A program made the translations under genes and the position numbers. Below the pieces are notes generated by a model. That model ran no database searches. It was given only the letters and a program-made list of their open reading frames with translations, and was not told the DNA's origin. From Roseateles noduli (lineage in GTDB: Bacteria; Pseudomonadota; Gammaproteobacteria; Burkholderiales; Burkholderiaceae_C), in NCBI GenBank assembly GCA_002205125.1, contig NIOE01000007.1, positions 1 to 64,000 of the forward strand: DNA of 64,000 bases. The letters are read 5' to 3'. Shown here in pieces: positions 42,126 through 51,912 of the stretch (positions are counted from its first letter, which is position 1; each line of letters opens with the position of its first letter).

Positions 42126-42919
42126 CCCCGGCGCAGCCCGTTGACCATGCCCAGCATCTCGTCGGACGCCTGCACGACCTTGACGCTGGCCTCGTAGGCG
42201 CGCTGGGCCATCATGAGGTTGACCATCTCGTCGACCAGCTTCACGTTGGAGCCTTCGAGATAGCCTTGACGCACGGTGCCCATCGCATCGGCGCCGGCGC
42301 GGCCCGCGATGGGTTCGCCAGACGAGGCGGAGACGCGGTACTCGTTGTCGCCGCGGGCTTCCAGGCCCGTCGGGTTGCTGAAGCGCACCATGTCGAGCTG
42401 GCCCAGCTCCAGCGGCGCGGACTGGCCCGGCATGCGCGCCAGCACGCGGCCGTCCTGCTCGACGGTGATCGCCTGCGCGGTGTCGGGCACGGCGATCGCG
42501 GGCTTGAAGGCATGACCCGCCTGCGTCGCCAGCAGGCCGTCGGCGTTGACCTTGAAGGTGCCGCCGCGGGTGAAGGCGGAGGTGCCGTCGGCGAGCGTGA
42601 CTTCGAAGAAGCCTTCGCCCGAGATCGCCAGGTCGTACATCGAGTCGGTCTTCTTGACGTCGCCCAGGTCGAACATCTTGGCGATGCCGGTGACGCCCAC
42701 GCCCATGCCGGCGCGCTGGATGTCGTCGAGGCCGGTCAGCGACGGCGTGTCGAGCGCCCCGGCACGCTGGGTCGCGTCGTGCGAGACCAGGTCGACGAAG
42801 CTGACGCGGGTGCGCTTGTAGCCGACGGTGTTGACGTTGGCCAGGTTGTTGGCGACAGCGTCGACGTTCATCTGCTGCGCGTGCATGCCGGTCGCGCCGA
42901 TGTACATGGAATCGAGCAT
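42122..42919 (-). CDS. flgG: Distal rod protein FlgG
   Basis: 265 residues, close to the usual 260. MYIGATGMHAQQMNVDAVAN and NLANVNTVGYKRTRVSF at the N-terminus and the C-terminal EGSNVKLVDEMVNLMMAQRA are textbook FlgG. AGGA lies upstream of the ATG. Overlaps flgA by 4 bases. 73 bases separate it from flgF, with no further gene. Confidence 0.96.
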   Translation of the reverse strand: MLDSMYIGATGMHAQQMNVDAVANNLANVNTVGYKRTRVSFVDLVSHDATQRAGALDTPSLTGLDDIQRAGMGVGVTGIAKMFDLGDVKKTDSMYDLAISGEGFFEVTLADGTSAFTRGGTFKVNADGLLATQAGHAFKPAIAVPDTAQAITVEQDGRVLARMPGQSAPLELGQLDMVRFSNPTGLEARGDNEYRVSASSGEPIAGRAGADAMGTVRQGYLEGSNVKLVDEMVNLMMAQRAYEASVKVVQASDEMLGMVNGLRRG

Positions 42920-42992
42920 GGAGGGTCCTGTGTCCGTGGAAGGAGGAAGAGAGGAGGGCGGGCGGTGGTGGCGTCCGGGATCAGGCCGGCGC

Positions 42993-43751
42993 TCAGGCCT
43001 CGCCGAGTTTGCGGATGGCCGAGCCGACCAGTTCGTCGTAGTTCTGCACGGCGCGCTGGACCGATTCGAAATGGCGCATGGTCTGCATCAGGTCGACCAT
43101 CTCGCGGGCGTGCTGCACGTTGGCGTTCTCCAGGAAGCCCTGGCGCAGCTGGACCTCGGTGTCGGCCAGCGGCGTGCGCTGCGAGCCCGGCGCGAAGAGG
43201 CCCGCGCCCAGCGGGCTGAGCGAGGCCTTCTCGCCGAAGGAGACCACCTGCAGCCGGTCGACCGCGCGGCCTTCCTGCACCACGCGACCCGCGGCGTCGA
43301 CGCTGAACGGCCCTGCGTTCAGCACGATGTCGCCGCCCTGGCCCTGCACCGCGTCGCCGCGCGGGGTGACGAGGCGGCCGCGGGCGTCGAGCTGGAAGTC
43401 GCCCTGCCGGGTGTAGGCGGGGCCGGCGTTCGTCTGGACCTCGAACCAGCCGTCGCCGACGATCGACAGGTCCAGATCGCGGCCGGTGGCGCGCAGCGTG
43501 CCGGCGCTCAGGTCGCGCGCGACGTCGAAGGGACGCGCGGCGGGCAGCGTGGCGACGGCCTCGGCCTGCGATGCGGCCACGCCGTTCATCGTCTGCACGA
43601 ACGACGGCGCGAGCGCGGCCTCCGAGCGGGCGACCATCACCTGGCGCTTGTAGCCCGGCGTGGAGACGTTGGCGATGTTGCTGCCGATCTGATCCAGTCG
43701 GGCGGCGTCCTGCTGCATCGAGCGCAGGGTGATGGCGAGGATTTCTTGCAT
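42993..43751 (-). CDS. flgF: Rod protein FlgF
   Basis: 252 residues. Rod-family ends are present (LRSMQQDAARLDQIGSNIAN, VSTPGYKRQVM; C-terminal ENANVQHAREMVDLMQTMRH) with a central GRDLDLSIVGDGWFEVQT strand. It differs from the neighbouring FlgG and matches FlgF in length and in its PFDVARDLSAGTL segment. Ten bases after flhA. Confidence 0.88.
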   Translation of the reverse strand: MQEILAITLRSMQQDAARLDQIGSNIANVSTPGYKRQVMVARSEAALAPSFVQTMNGVAASQAEAVATLPAARPFDVARDLSAGTLRATGRDLDLSIVGDGWFEVQTNAGPAYTRQGDFQLDARGRLVTPRGDAVQGQGGDIVLNAGPFSVDAAGRVVQEGRAVDRLQVVSFGEKASLSPLGAGLFAPGSQRTPLADTEVQLRQGFLENANVQHAREMVDLMQTMRHFESVQRAVQNYDELVGSAIRKLGEA

Positions 43752-43761
43752 GGGATGACGG

Positions 43762-45810
43762 TCAGGGGCCGACGACGGCGTAGGACTTGAGTTCGATGGC
43801 CTGGGGCACTTCGGTCATCGAGAGGATGCGCAGGTGCGGGAGCACGCGCTCCGACAGCGATCGCAGGTGGCGCCGCAGGTCGGGCGCGCACAGCAGGACC
43901 GGCAGCAGGTTGTGCTTCATCATGCGTTCGGACAGGGCCACCAGGCGGCCCATGAACTGCTCGGCCAGGCGCGGATCGATGACCAGCGGCTGGCCGGCCT
44001 CGGCCTGGCGGACGCTGGTCATGAACTGGCTCTCGATCGCCGGGTCCAGCGTCATCACCTGCAGGGCGGTGGCCTCGCCCAGCAGCTGCTGGCAGATGGC
44101 GTGGCCCAGGCGGTGACGCACGCGTTCGGTGAGGTAGCCCACGTCCTTGCTGGCGCGGCCGGCGTCGGACAGGGTCTCGAGGATCGCCTCGATGTGGCGG
44201 ATGCTGACCTTCTCGCGCAGCAGGTTCTGCAGCACCCGCTGCACGTCGGTCAGCGCCAGCACGGTCGGGATGAGCTCCTCCACCAGCGAGGGCTGGGTCT
44301 GGCGCACCCGCGCCAGCAGCCGGTCCACTTCCTGGCGGGTCAGCAGCGTCGCGGATTCGCGCCGCAGCACTTCGGTGAGGTGGGTCAGCAGCACCGTCGG
44401 CGCGTCCACCAGCGTGTAGCGGGCGGCGACGGCCGCCTCGCGCTGCGTGGCGTCGATCCACAGCGCCGGCAGGCCGTAGGTCGGGTCGCGGGTGACCTCG
44501 CCGGGAATGGCCGTGGTGTCGCCCGTCGGATGGATGGCCAGCAGCTTCTCGGCGCGCGCTTCGCCGCGTCCGACGATGACGCCGTCGACGTGGATCTCGT
44601 AGCGGTCCGCGCCCAGCCGGGCGAGGTCGCGGAAACGCACCCGCGGCAGCACCAGGCCGAACTCCTGCGCGTGCTGCTTGCGGAAGCTCGCGATGCGGTC
44701 AGTGAAGAGACCGTCGGGCTGTGCGACCAGTTCGCTCCAGCGCGAGCCGACCTGCACCTCGATGGGCTCGACCGGCAGCATCGCGTAGGGATCGGCGTCG
44801 TCGGCCCCGGCTGCCGGCGTGTCGGCCTCGGTGCCGGCGGTGGCCGCGCCAGCGGCCGCGTTGCGGCGCACCACCCACCACACGCCGAGCACGGCGGTGA
44901 TCAGGATCAGCGCCGGCCAGGCAGGGATGCCGGGCAGCAGCAGCAGCCCGGCCAGCGCGCCGGCCACCAGCAGCAGCGTCTTCGGGAACGAGGTGATCTG
45001 GCGCAGCACCTCCTGGCTCAGGTTGCCGTCGGAGGCCGAGCGGGTGACGATGATGCCGGTGCCCACCGCGATCACCAGCGCCGGCACCTGGGTGACGATG
45101 CCGTCCCCGATCGTCAGCAGCGTGTAGGTCTGCAAGGCCTGACCCCAGGGCAGGCCCAGCTGCATCACGCCGATGACGATGCCGCCGACGATGTTGATCA
45201 GCATGATGATGATGCCGGCGATGGCGTCGCCCTTCACGAACTTGCTGGCGCCGTCCATCGCGCCGTAGAAGCCGGCTTCCTTCTCCAGGTTCTTGCGCCG
45301 GCGCTGCGCCTCGGGCTGGTCGATGAAGCCCATGTTCAGGTCGGCGTCGATGCTCATCTGCTGGCCGGGCATGCTGTCGAGCGTGAAGCGCGCCGCCACT
45401 TCGGACACCCGCTGCGCGCCGTTGGTGACGACCACGTACTGCACGACGATGAGGATCAGGAAGACGATCAGCCCGATCACGTAGTTGCCGCCGACCACGT
45501 AGGACCCGATCGCGCCGATGACCTTGCCGGCGCTGGCCTCGGACAGGATCAGGCGGGTGGCGGCCACGTTCAGCGACAGGCGGAACAGCGTGGCGATCAG
45601 CAGCAGCGAGGGAAAGGTGGAGAACTCCACCGGCCGCGCCATGTAGAAGGTCAGCAGCAGGATCAGGAAGGCGAAGCTGAAGTTGGTCAGCAGCAGGAAG
45701 TCCAGCACGCCCGCCGGGATGGGGGCGAACAGGATCACCAGGATGCCCAGCACCAGCGCCACCATGGCGATGTCGCTGTGCCTGCCGAAGATGCGTTGCA
45801 GTGCGTTCAT
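43762..45810 (-). CDS. flhA: Flagellar export gate protein FlhA
   Basis: 682 residues, normal length. Eight hydrophobic segments fill residues about 15-310 with the FHIPEP-family signature (SLLLIATLFRLSLNVAATRL) and SIDADLNMGFIDQPEAQRRR. A cytosolic domain of about 340 residues follows, with EELIPTVLALTDVQRVLQNL. It forms the nonameric export gate and substrate-docking ring. Start overlaps the flhB stop as ATGA. Confidence 0.97.
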   Translation of the reverse strand: MNALQRIFGRHSDIAMVALVLGILVILFAPIPAGVLDFLLLTNFSFAFLILLLTFYMARPVEFSTFPSLLLIATLFRLSLNVAATRLILSEASAGKVIGAIGSYVVGGNYVIGLIVFLILIVVQYVVVTNGAQRVSEVAARFTLDSMPGQQMSIDADLNMGFIDQPEAQRRRKNLEKEAGFYGAMDGASKFVKGDAIAGIIIMLINIVGGIVIGVMQLGLPWGQALQTYTLLTIGDGIVTQVPALVIAVGTGIIVTRSASDGNLSQEVLRQITSFPKTLLLVAGALAGLLLLPGIPAWPALILITAVLGVWWVVRRNAAAGAATAGTEADTPAAGADDADPYAMLPVEPIEVQVGSRWSELVAQPDGLFTDRIASFRKQHAQEFGLVLPRVRFRDLARLGADRYEIHVDGVIVGRGEARAEKLLAIHPTGDTTAIPGEVTRDPTYGLPALWIDATQREAAVAARYTLVDAPTVLLTHLTEVLRRESATLLTRQEVDRLLARVRQTQPSLVEELIPTVLALTDVQRVLQNLLREKVSIRHIEAILETLSDAGRASKDVGYLTERVRHRLGHAICQQLLGEATALQVMTLDPAIESQFMTSVRQAEAGQPLVIDPRLAEQFMGRLVALSERMMKHNLLPVLLCAPDLRRHLRSLSERVLPHLRILSMTEVPQAIELKSYAVVGP

Positions 45811-46883
45811 GCGGTCTTTGCCGTTTCCCTGGCGCGGCGCATCGCGAGCACCCAGACGATGATCCGCGCCACGTCGGCGTAGAGCGTCTGGGGCACATGC
45901 TGGTCGATGTCCATGCCGAAATAGATGGCACGCGCGAGCGTGCGGTTCTGCACCACGGGGATGCGCTTGGCGGCGGCGATCTGCCGCATCGCCGCGGCCA
46001 TGCCGCCGGCGCCCTTGGCCAGCAGCAGCGGCGCGGCCATCTCGCCGTGGCGGTAGCGCAGCGCGACGGCGAAGTGCGTGGGGTTGGTGATCAGCACGTC
46101 GGCGCCGCCGGTGCGGGTCAGCGCGCGGCTGCGCTTGAGCATCTCGCGGCGCAGTTCCCGCAGCCGGCCGCGGATGCGCGGATCGCCTTCGCGGTGCTTG
46201 ACCTCGTCCTTCAGCTCGCGCTTGCTCATGCGCATGTTCTTGGCGAACTCGCGGCGGCTGAAGCCCAGGTCGATGAGCGCGATGACGGCCAGCGCCAGCG
46301 CCAGCTTCAGGCACAGCGAGGCGACGTCGTCCAGCAGCAGGCGCATGAAGGCCAGCGGCGGGCGGCCGGCGATCTGGTGGAACTGCGGCAGCAGCGACGT
46401 CAGCGCGGCGTGGACGACCAGCGCCAGCACGACCAGCTTGACGACGGCCCGGCCGGCGTCGAACAGCGTGCGCACCGACAGCACGCGCTTGAGGCCGCTG
46501 GCGGGGTTCAGGCGCTGCCAGTCGGGCTGGATCGGATGCAGCGAGAGCACCGGACCGGTCTGCAGCACATTGCCCAGGATGGCCGCCACCATGATGGTCG
46601 CGAACACGGGGAGCAGCAGCATCATCGCGGCGCGGCCCGCGTGCGAGACGAGCTCCCAGAGCTGGGCCGGTTGATGGAGGGCGCCGGCGCGCTTGAAGAG
46701 TTCCGCGTCGAAGCGGAACTGGGCGAGGACGAAGTCCCAGCCCAGCGCATAGAAGTAGACGACGGCCACGCCGAAGACGATCGCGGAGACGACGTCGGCG
46801 CTGCGCGCGACCTGGCCCTTGCGGCGTGCCTGCTCCAGCTTGTGGGGGGTGGCCGCGTCATTGCGGTCGAGTTCCTGTTCCAT
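45807..46883 (-). CDS. flhB: Flagellar export switch protein FlhB
   Basis: 358 residues, four membrane segments, then a cytosolic domain with the autocleavage motif NPTH at 267-270. The intact motif means the switch from hook to late substrates should be possible. The ATG shares one base with the fliR stop (TAATG). Works with FliK to change export specificity. Confidence 0.96.
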   Translation of the reverse strand: MEQELDRNDAATPHKLEQARRKGQVARSADVVSAIVFGVAVVYFYALGWDFVLAQFRFDAELFKRAGALHQPAQLWELVSHAGRAAMMLLLPVFATIMVAAILGNVLQTGPVLSLHPIQPDWQRLNPASGLKRVLSVRTLFDAGRAVVKLVVLALVVHAALTSLLPQFHQIAGRPPLAFMRLLLDDVASLCLKLALALAVIALIDLGFSRREFAKNMRMSKRELKDEVKHREGDPRIRGRLRELRREMLKRSRALTRTGGADVLITNPTHFAVALRYRHGEMAAPLLLAKGAGGMAAAMRQIAAAKRIPVVQNRTLARAIYFGMDIDQHVPQTLYADVARIIVWVLAMRRARETAKTA

Positions 46884-47662
46884 TATGGAAACACCGCCCC
46901 CCAGCTCTTGAAGACCGTGGCGTTGATGCGTTCCACCACGCCGGTCAGCGAGGTCATCGCGGCGGCGAGCGCGGCCATGCCCAGCATCACCTTCAGCGGG
47001 ATGGCCAGCATGAAGGTGTTCATCTGCGGCAGGTTGCGGGACAGCACGCCCAGCGCGACTTCCACCAGCAGCAGGCACAGCACCACGGGCGCGACCATCG
47101 CGAAGCCCAGCGCGAACATGGACGAGCCCTGCTGGATCAGCGCCGCGGCGGCGCCGTCGACCAGCCAGGGCGAGCCGACCGGGATGCGCTCGACGCTGAG
47201 CGCCAGGCCGCGCAGGACGTTGTGATGGGTGTCGGTGACCCAGAACAGCACGATCGCGAGCTGGGTGAAGGCGCTGGTGATCACCGGGACCTGCTGTTTC
47301 GTGACCGGGTCGAAGACCTGGGCGATGCCGAAGCCCATCTGCACGTCCAGCAGCCGGCCGCCCAGGGCGTAGGCGCCGAACGCGACGTTGATGCCGACGG
47401 CGAGCAGGACGCCCAGGGTGGCCTCGCAGAGCCCGGCGACCATCAGCGCGCCGATGCTCAGGTCACGCGGCAGGGCGGGTACCGGTACCAGACTCGCCAG
47501 GACCGCCGAGAGCGCCAGTCCGAACAGCACGCGCACCAGCGCGGGGATCGAAGCGGCAGCCAGCGGGGCAGCGAAGAGCAGCAGGCCGGCGACGCGCAGC
47601 GCGAGCAGCAGCGTCGTCGAGCCCCATGCGTTCGCCGCCGGGAGCAGGGCGGTCCAGGACAT
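46883..47662 (-). CDS. fliR: Flagellar export gate protein FliR
   Basis: 259 residues with GAGG before the ATG. Six hydrophobic segments, including RVLFGLALSAVLASLVPV, GGRLLDVQMGFGIAQVFDP and MLAIPLKVMLGMAALAAAM, match FliR of normal length (about 260). Forms the export pore with FliP and FliQ. Seven bases downstream of fliQ. Confidence 0.96.
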   Translation of the reverse strand: MSWTALLPAANAWGSTTLLLALRVAGLLLFAAPLAAASIPALVRVLFGLALSAVLASLVPVPALPRDLSIGALMVAGLCEATLGVLLAVGINVAFGAYALGGRLLDVQMGFGIAQVFDPVTKQQVPVITSAFTQLAIVLFWVTDTHHNVLRGLALSVERIPVGSPWLVDGAAAALIQQGSSMFALGFAMVAPVVLCLLLVEVALGVLSRNLPQMNTFMLAIPLKVMLGMAALAAAMTSLTGVVERINATVFKSWGAVFP

Positions 47663-47669
47663 GGAAACC

Positions 47670-47936
47670 TCAGAACATCGAGGGAATGTCGGACCAGAGT
47701 CGGGTGGAGAAGGAGGCGAGCGTCCTGAGCATCCAGGGCCCGAAGACGACCAGCGTGATCGCGGCCGTGAGCAACTTCGGAATGAACGTCAGCGACATCT
47801 CTTGCACCTGGGTGACGACCTGCAGGACGCTGATCAGCAGCCCCACCAACATCGTCAGACCCAGGACGGGCAGGCACACGAGGACGCCCGTCCAGAACAG
47901 TTCTGCAAGCATGCGCAACGCAAGATCTGCGTGCAT
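47670..47936 (-). CDS. fliQ: Flagellar export gate protein FliQ
   Basis: 88 residues from ATG 47936, which has GGGAGG six bases upstream; a TTG at 47942 is a poorer start. Two membrane helices (GVLVCLPVLGLTMLVGLLIS and LLTAAITLVVFGPWML) with QVVTQVQEMSLTFIPKL between them are the FliQ signature. First gene of the flagellar run, so the main promoter should lie just upstream. Confidence 0.95.
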   Translation of the reverse strand: MHADLALRMLAELFWTGVLVCLPVLGLTMLVGLLISVLQVVTQVQEMSLTFIPKLLTAAITLVVFGPWMLRTLASFSTRLWSDIPSMF

Positions 47937-48318
47937 GGTCAACCTCCCGATACTTCTTTGACTGCTGTATTGACGCGTTGTCGCGCTTCTTAGCGTTTCT
48001 TTGCATCCATTTTAGGGGGGCGTCAGTCCTGTGCGTTAACAAGACGTTTATGTCGTTTTCCGCCTACGGTCTTTCGCATTTCGGACACACATCGCCCGCC
48101 GTGCGGCCGCCGGCATCAATCCATTCCAGAAACGCATAACCCCGGCAAGCGTTGGAGTTACGGCGTGATTACATTGGAACCAGTGTTCGGCGAAGCACCA
48201 CGCTGAGGCGCGGCATTGGGTCAGCTCCGCGGTCTCCTCCTCTGAAAGACGGGGTCGGGAGCCACCGGAACGGAGCTGACCCAATTCCGCTTTTCATATC
48301 CTCAAATTGGAAACCGCC
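47937..48318 (-). promoter_or_regulatory. Divergent intergenic region between fliQ and pckG
   Basis: 382 bases without a gene, visibly richer in A/T than its surroundings near 47945-48065. It must hold the promoters of the whole flagellar run (minus strand) and of pckG (plus strand). On the minus strand a TAAAAT (48009-48014) could be a -10 box, but the best upstream -35-like elements give spacers of 19 or 22 bases, so it is weak. No clear sigma-54 (GG-N10-GC) or sigma-28 box was found. The pckG-proximal half contains a 15-bp inverted repeat, listed separately. Confidence 0.5.
48215..48285. repeat. 15-bp perfect inverted repeat (REPIN-like) upstream of pckG
   Basis: ATTGGGTCAGCTCCG at 48215-48229 is repeated as its exact reverse complement at 48271-48285, with 41 bases between, ending 33 bases before the pckG ATG. 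The arms resemble the GGGTCAG/CTGACCC-type repetitive extragenic palindromes common in proteobacteria (recollection). It could be a mobile REPIN or a strong leader hairpin affecting pckG expression. Confidence 0.7.
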
Positions 48319-50187
48319 ATGAACCAACCTGTGATGGAAGGCTTGCGCCTGAACGTACCGGCCTACGTCAAACACCAGCGCCTCGTCGCCTGGGTCGCCG
48401 AGATCGCCGCCCTGACCGAAGCGAAAGAGGTCTACTGGTGCGACGGTAGCCAGGCCGAATACGACCGCCTGTGCCAGCAGCTCGTCGACGCCGGCACCTT
48501 CCAGAAGCTGAACCCGGCCAAGCGTCCGGGCAGCTACCTCGCGTGGAGCGATCCGACCGACGTCGCCCGCGTCGAGGACCGGACCTTCATCTGCACGAAG
48601 AACAAGCTCGACGCCGGCCCGACCAACAACTGGATGGAACCGGCCGAGATGCGCGCACTGCTGCAGACCGGCGACAAGGCCCTGTTCCGCGGCGCCATGC
48701 GCGGCCGCACGCTGTATGTGGTGCCGTTCTCGATGGGCCCGATCGGCTCCCCGATCGCCCACATCGGCGTGGAGCTGTCCGACAGCCCCTACGTCGCCGT
48801 GAACATGCGCATCATGACCCGCATGGGTCGCGCGGTCCTGGACACGCTGGGCGACAACGGCGAGTTCGTGCCCTGCGTCCACACCGTGGGCGCGCCGCTG
48901 GAAGCCGGCCAGGCCGACGTCAAGTGGCCCTGCAACAAGACCAAGTACATCGTCCATTACCCCGAGACCCGCGAGATCTGGTCCTACGGCTCCGGCTACG
49001 GCGGCAACGCGCTGCTGGGCAAGAAGTGCTTCGCGCTGCGCATCGCCTCCACCATGGGCCGCGACCAGGGCTGGCTGGCCGAACACATGCTCGTGCTGGG
49101 CGTGACCTCGCCGGAAGGCAAGAAGCACCACGTCGCCGCCGCCTTCCCGAGCGCCTGCGGCAAGACCAACTTCGCGATGCTGATCCCGCCCGCCGGTTTC
49201 GAAGGCTGGAAGGTCACCACCATCGGCGACGACATCGCCTGGATCAAGCCCGGCAAGGACGGCCGCCTTTACGCGATCAACCCGGAAGCCGGCTACTTCG
49301 GCGTGGCCCCGGGCACGAACGTGAAGACCAACCCGAACTGCATGGCCAGCCTGGACAAGGACGTCATCTTCACCAACGTCGCGCTGACCGACGACGGCGA
49401 TGTCTGGTGGGAAGGCATGACCGACACGCCGCCGGCCCACCTGGTCGACTGGCAAGGCAAGGACTGGACCCCGGCGATCGCCAAGGAGACCGGCGCCAAG
49501 GCCGCGCATCCGAACGCCCGCTTCACCGTCGCCGCGACCAACAACCCGGCGCTGGACGCCGAGTGGGACAACCCTGCCGGCGTGGCCATCGACGCCTTCA
49601 TCTTCGGCGGCCGCCGCTCGACGACCGTGCCGCTGGTGACCGAGGCCCGCGACTGGACCGAAGGCGTCTACATGGCCGCGACCATGGGCTCCGAGACCAC
49701 CGCCGCGGCCGCCGGCCAGCAGGGCGTCGTGCGCCGCGACCCGTTCGCGATGCTGCCCTTCATGGGCTACAACATGGCGGACTACTTCCAGCACTGGCTG
49801 ACCCTGGGCGCCAAGCTGGCCCAGTCCGGCGCCAAGCTGCCGGCGATCTTCTGCGTCAACTGGTTCCGCAAGGGCGCCGACGGCAAGTTCGTCTGGCCCG
49901 GCTACGGCGAGAACATGCGCGTCCTGAAGTGGATGCTGGAGCGCGTCGACGGCCAGGGTCAGGGCGTCGAACACGCCTTCGGCACCAGCCCGCGCTACGA
50001 AGACCTGAACTGGCAAGGCCTGGCCTTCACGCCGGAGCAGTACAAGACCGTCACCCACATCTCGAATGAAGACTGGGCGACGGAGCTCAAGCTCCACGAC
50101 GAGCTGTTCGTCCAGCTGGCCCAAGGCCTGCCGGCGGAACTGCCCGCCACCAAGGCCAAGATCGAACAGCGCCTGACCCAGGCCTGA
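48319..50187 (+). CDS. pckG: Phosphoenolpyruvate carboxykinase (GTP)
   Basis: 622 residues, normal for the GTP-dependent family. The kinase P-loop [10 protein letters not shown] is at 275-284, and [16 protein letters not shown] and [15 protein letters not shown] are GTP-PEPCK signatures. Converts oxaloacetate + GTP to PEP + CO2 + GDP, the first step of gluconeogenesis. Start at ATG 48319; upstream non-ATG codons are unlikely. Monocistronic, with a strong terminator 66 bases after the stop. Confidence 0.97.
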   Translation: MNQPVMEGLRLNVPAYVKHQRLVAWVAEIAALTEAKEVYWCDGSQAEYDRLCQQLVDAGTFQKLNPAKRPGSYLAWSDPTDVARVEDRTFICTKNKLDAGPTNNWMEPAEMRALLQTGDKALFRGAMRGRTLYVVPFSMGPIGSPIAHIGVELSDSPYVAVNMRIMTRMGRAVLDTLGDNGEFVPCVHTVGAPLEAGQADVKWPCNKTKYIVHYPETREIWSYGSGYGGNALLGKKCFALRIASTMGRDQGWLAEHMLVLGVTSPEGKKHHVAAAFPSACGKTNFAMLIPPAGFEGWKVTTIGDDIAWIKPGKDGRLYAINPEAGYFGVAPGTNVKTNPNCMASLDKDVIFTNVALTDDGDVWWEGMTDTPPAHLVDWQGKDWTPAIAKETGAKAAHPNARFTVAATNNPALDAEWDNPAGVAIDAFIFGGRRSTTVPLVTEARDWTEGVYMAATMGSETTAAAAGQQGVVRRDPFAMLPFMGYNMADYFQHWLTLGAKLAQSGAKLPAIFCVNWFRKGADGKFVWPGYGENMRVLKWMLERVDGQGQGVEHAFGTSPRYEDLNWQGLAFTPEQYKTVTHISNEDWATELKLHDELFVQLAQGLPAELPATKAKIEQRLTQA

Positions 50188-50252
50188 TCGACCGCTGGAT
50201 TCCACCCGGCAACCGCCTCGAAAGAGGCGGGTCCGGGGGAGCCTGAAAAGGC

Positions 50253-50290
50253 AAAGCCCGCTCGAAGTGATTCGAAGCGGGCTTTTCTTT
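50253..50290 (+). terminator. Rho-independent terminator after pckG
   Basis: AAAGCCCGC (50253-50261) pairs with GCGGGCTTT (50277-50285). The stem continues as TCGAA/TTCGA around a GTGA loop with one bulged A, and is followed by TCTTTT. The opposite strand also ends in a T-rich run, so it may work both ways. Confidence 0.9.
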
Positions 50291-50410
50291 TGCTCGACCT
50301 GATGCGCGATTCAATGAGAGCCTGCGCTCACATCACGACGACTTCAGACCTTGCGACCGGGCCCGTACGGCACCCGGCGGGGTCGGCTGCTCAGCCGTTC
50401 AACCGTTGAT

Positions 50411-50653
50411 TCAGCCGTTGCGGCGGGCGTTCGCGGCGCGCAGCTCAGCGGCGAAGGAGGGCATGCTCTCTTCGTACTGGGCGGCGAGGGCCAGGATCTC
50501 GCGCTCGGCGCGAGCCATCTTGGCGGACTCGATGCGGGCCTTGACGTTCGTGATCGTGCGGGCCCAGACGCGGGCGCCGATCGTGGCGAACGTGCCGCCG
50601 CGACGCACCGTGCGGCTCAGGGGAAGACCGAAGGTTTGGGTAGCGACGCTCAT
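50411..50653 (-). CDS. Small basic protein of unknown function (80 aa)
   Basis: 80 residues from ATG 50653, preceded by AAGGAAAT. Highly basic in the first half (LSRTVRRGGTFATIGARVWA), then an amphipathic helix (NVKARIESAKMARAEREILA). No signal peptide or membrane segment. Convergent with pckG, and a plausible promoter lies upstream. The basic N-terminus plus helix loosely recalls small DUF1127-type proteins, but the defining motif is absent, so no family is assigned. Confidence 0.72.
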   Translation of the reverse strand: MSVATQTFGLPLSRTVRRGGTFATIGARVWARTITNVKARIESAKMARAEREILALAAQYEESMPSFAAELRAANARRNG

Positions 50654-50708
50654 GGCGATTTCCTTTGATTGGCTTGTTTGGGTCGGCTCTGTAGAACCGA
50701 TGGACCGA

Positions 50709-50739
50709 ACTATAGGGTTTCCCCTAGGCATGACGCCAA
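50709..50739 (-). promoter_or_regulatory. Candidate sigma-70 promoter of the 80-aa gene
   Basis: Minus-strand TTGGCG (50734-50739) and TATAGT (50709-50714) with a 19-base spacer, 55 bases upstream of the ATG. Good hexamers, slightly long spacing. Overlaps the lysR-side intergenic region (50654-50937), in which nothing else was recognised. Confidence 0.4.
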
Positions 50740-50937
50740 TGAAAGATGGGCATTGAATGTATGAACGCTGTGCATATCATTGGGCGGACCGCGTCCAGCC
50801 CGTGATGCGCATCACGCGGCCAGCCGCCGAATGCCAAGGAATGCGCACGCTGAGGCCCCGATGACCGTTCCGGATGGCGCCTTCCGACCGTTGCGCCGCC
50901 GCCATTTCCATCCGTTTTCCGTGGAAAAGTGCCTTCA

Positions 50938-51912
50938 ATGAGCTTCCGGAACCTCGATCTGAACCTGCTGAAGGTGTTCGACGCCGTCATGGCCGAGCGC
51001 TCCATGACCCGCGCCGCGGAGCGGCTGTCGATGACGCAGCCGGCCGTCAGCCATGCGCTCAAGCGGTTGCGCGAGGCGCTCGGTGAGGACCTGTTCGTGC
51101 GCCAGGCCTTCGGGATGAAACCGACCTCGCGGGCGGAGGGGCTGTGGCCGGAAGTCCGGTCGGCGCTGACCCGGCTGCGGGTGGCGCTGGATCCCGGGGA
51201 CTACCAGCCGACGTCCGAGGAATACACCTTCCGACTGGCGATGGCCGACGCGACCGCCGCGCTGATCCTGCCGCCGCTGATGCAGCAGTTGGAGCAGATG
51301 CGCGCCCTGGCCAACGTCCACGTGCTGCCGCTGACGACGCGCGACCCCCGCCTCCTGCTGGAGCAGGGCGAGGCGGACTTCGCGCTCGGCTACTTCCCGA
51401 ACGCCGTGGCCGCGCTGAAAGGGCAGGGCGACATGGCGGCGATCCGGCAGCAGCGGCTCTACGACTCGTACTACGTCTGCGTGATGCGGCGCGGTCATCC
51501 GTTGGCCGACCAGGAGCTGACGCTGGACGCCTTCTGCCAGGCGCATCACCTGCTCGTGAGCTTCTCGGGCCGGCCCTACGGCTTCGTCGACGAGGCGCTG
51601 GCGGCGCTCAAGCGCAGCCGGCGCATCGCGCTGACCGTCAACCAGTTCTTCACCGCCGGCCGGGTGGTGGCACATTCCGACCTGCTGACGGTGCTGCCGC
51701 AGTCCTTCATCACCGCCACCGGCTATCAGGACGCGCTCATCTACCGGCCGCTCCCGATGCCGCTGTCGCCGGTGCACGTGGACGTGCTCTGGCACCTGCG
51801 CAACGAGGACCGCAGCGCCCAGCGCTGGATGCGCGAACGGCTGATCGACGCGGTGCGTCCGCCGGCCGGACACACGGCCGCCGACGTGAGCGGCGACAAT
51901 CGCGCCCCATGA
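50938..51912 (+). CDS. LysR-type transcriptional regulator
   Basis: 324 residues from ATG 50938; an in-frame GTG at 50929 is possible. The winged HTH occupies residues 1-60 ([20 protein letters not shown] then [20 protein letters not shown]), followed by a periplasmic-binding-like effector domain. The sequence resembles the NodD/LinR-like subgroup with [13 protein letters not shown]. It ends in an ATGA overlap with the SEC-C gene, so the two are co-translated. Target and inducer unknown. Confidence 0.9.
   Translation: MSFRNLDLNLLKVFDAVMAERSMTRAAERLSMTQPAVSHALKRLREALGEDLFVRQAFGMKPTSRAEGLWPEVRSALTRLRVALDPGDYQPTSEEYTFRLAMADATAALILPPLMQQLEQMRALANVHVLPLTTRDPRLLLEQGEADFALGYFPNAVAALKGQGDMAAIRQQRLYDSYYVCVMRRGHPLADQELTLDAFCQAHHLLVSFSGRPYGFVDEALAALKRSRRIALTVNQFFTAGRVVAHSDLLTVLPQSFITATGYQDALIYRPLPMPLSPVHVDVLWHLRNEDRSAQRWMRERLIDAVRPPAGHTAADVSGDNRAP

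Noticed and set aside
47937-48318. Sigma-54 or sigma-28 promoter for the flagellar run
   Set aside because: No GG-N10-GC element with proper -12/-24 context and no TAAA-N15-GCCGATAA-like box could be read on the minus strand; only a weak TAAAAT is present.
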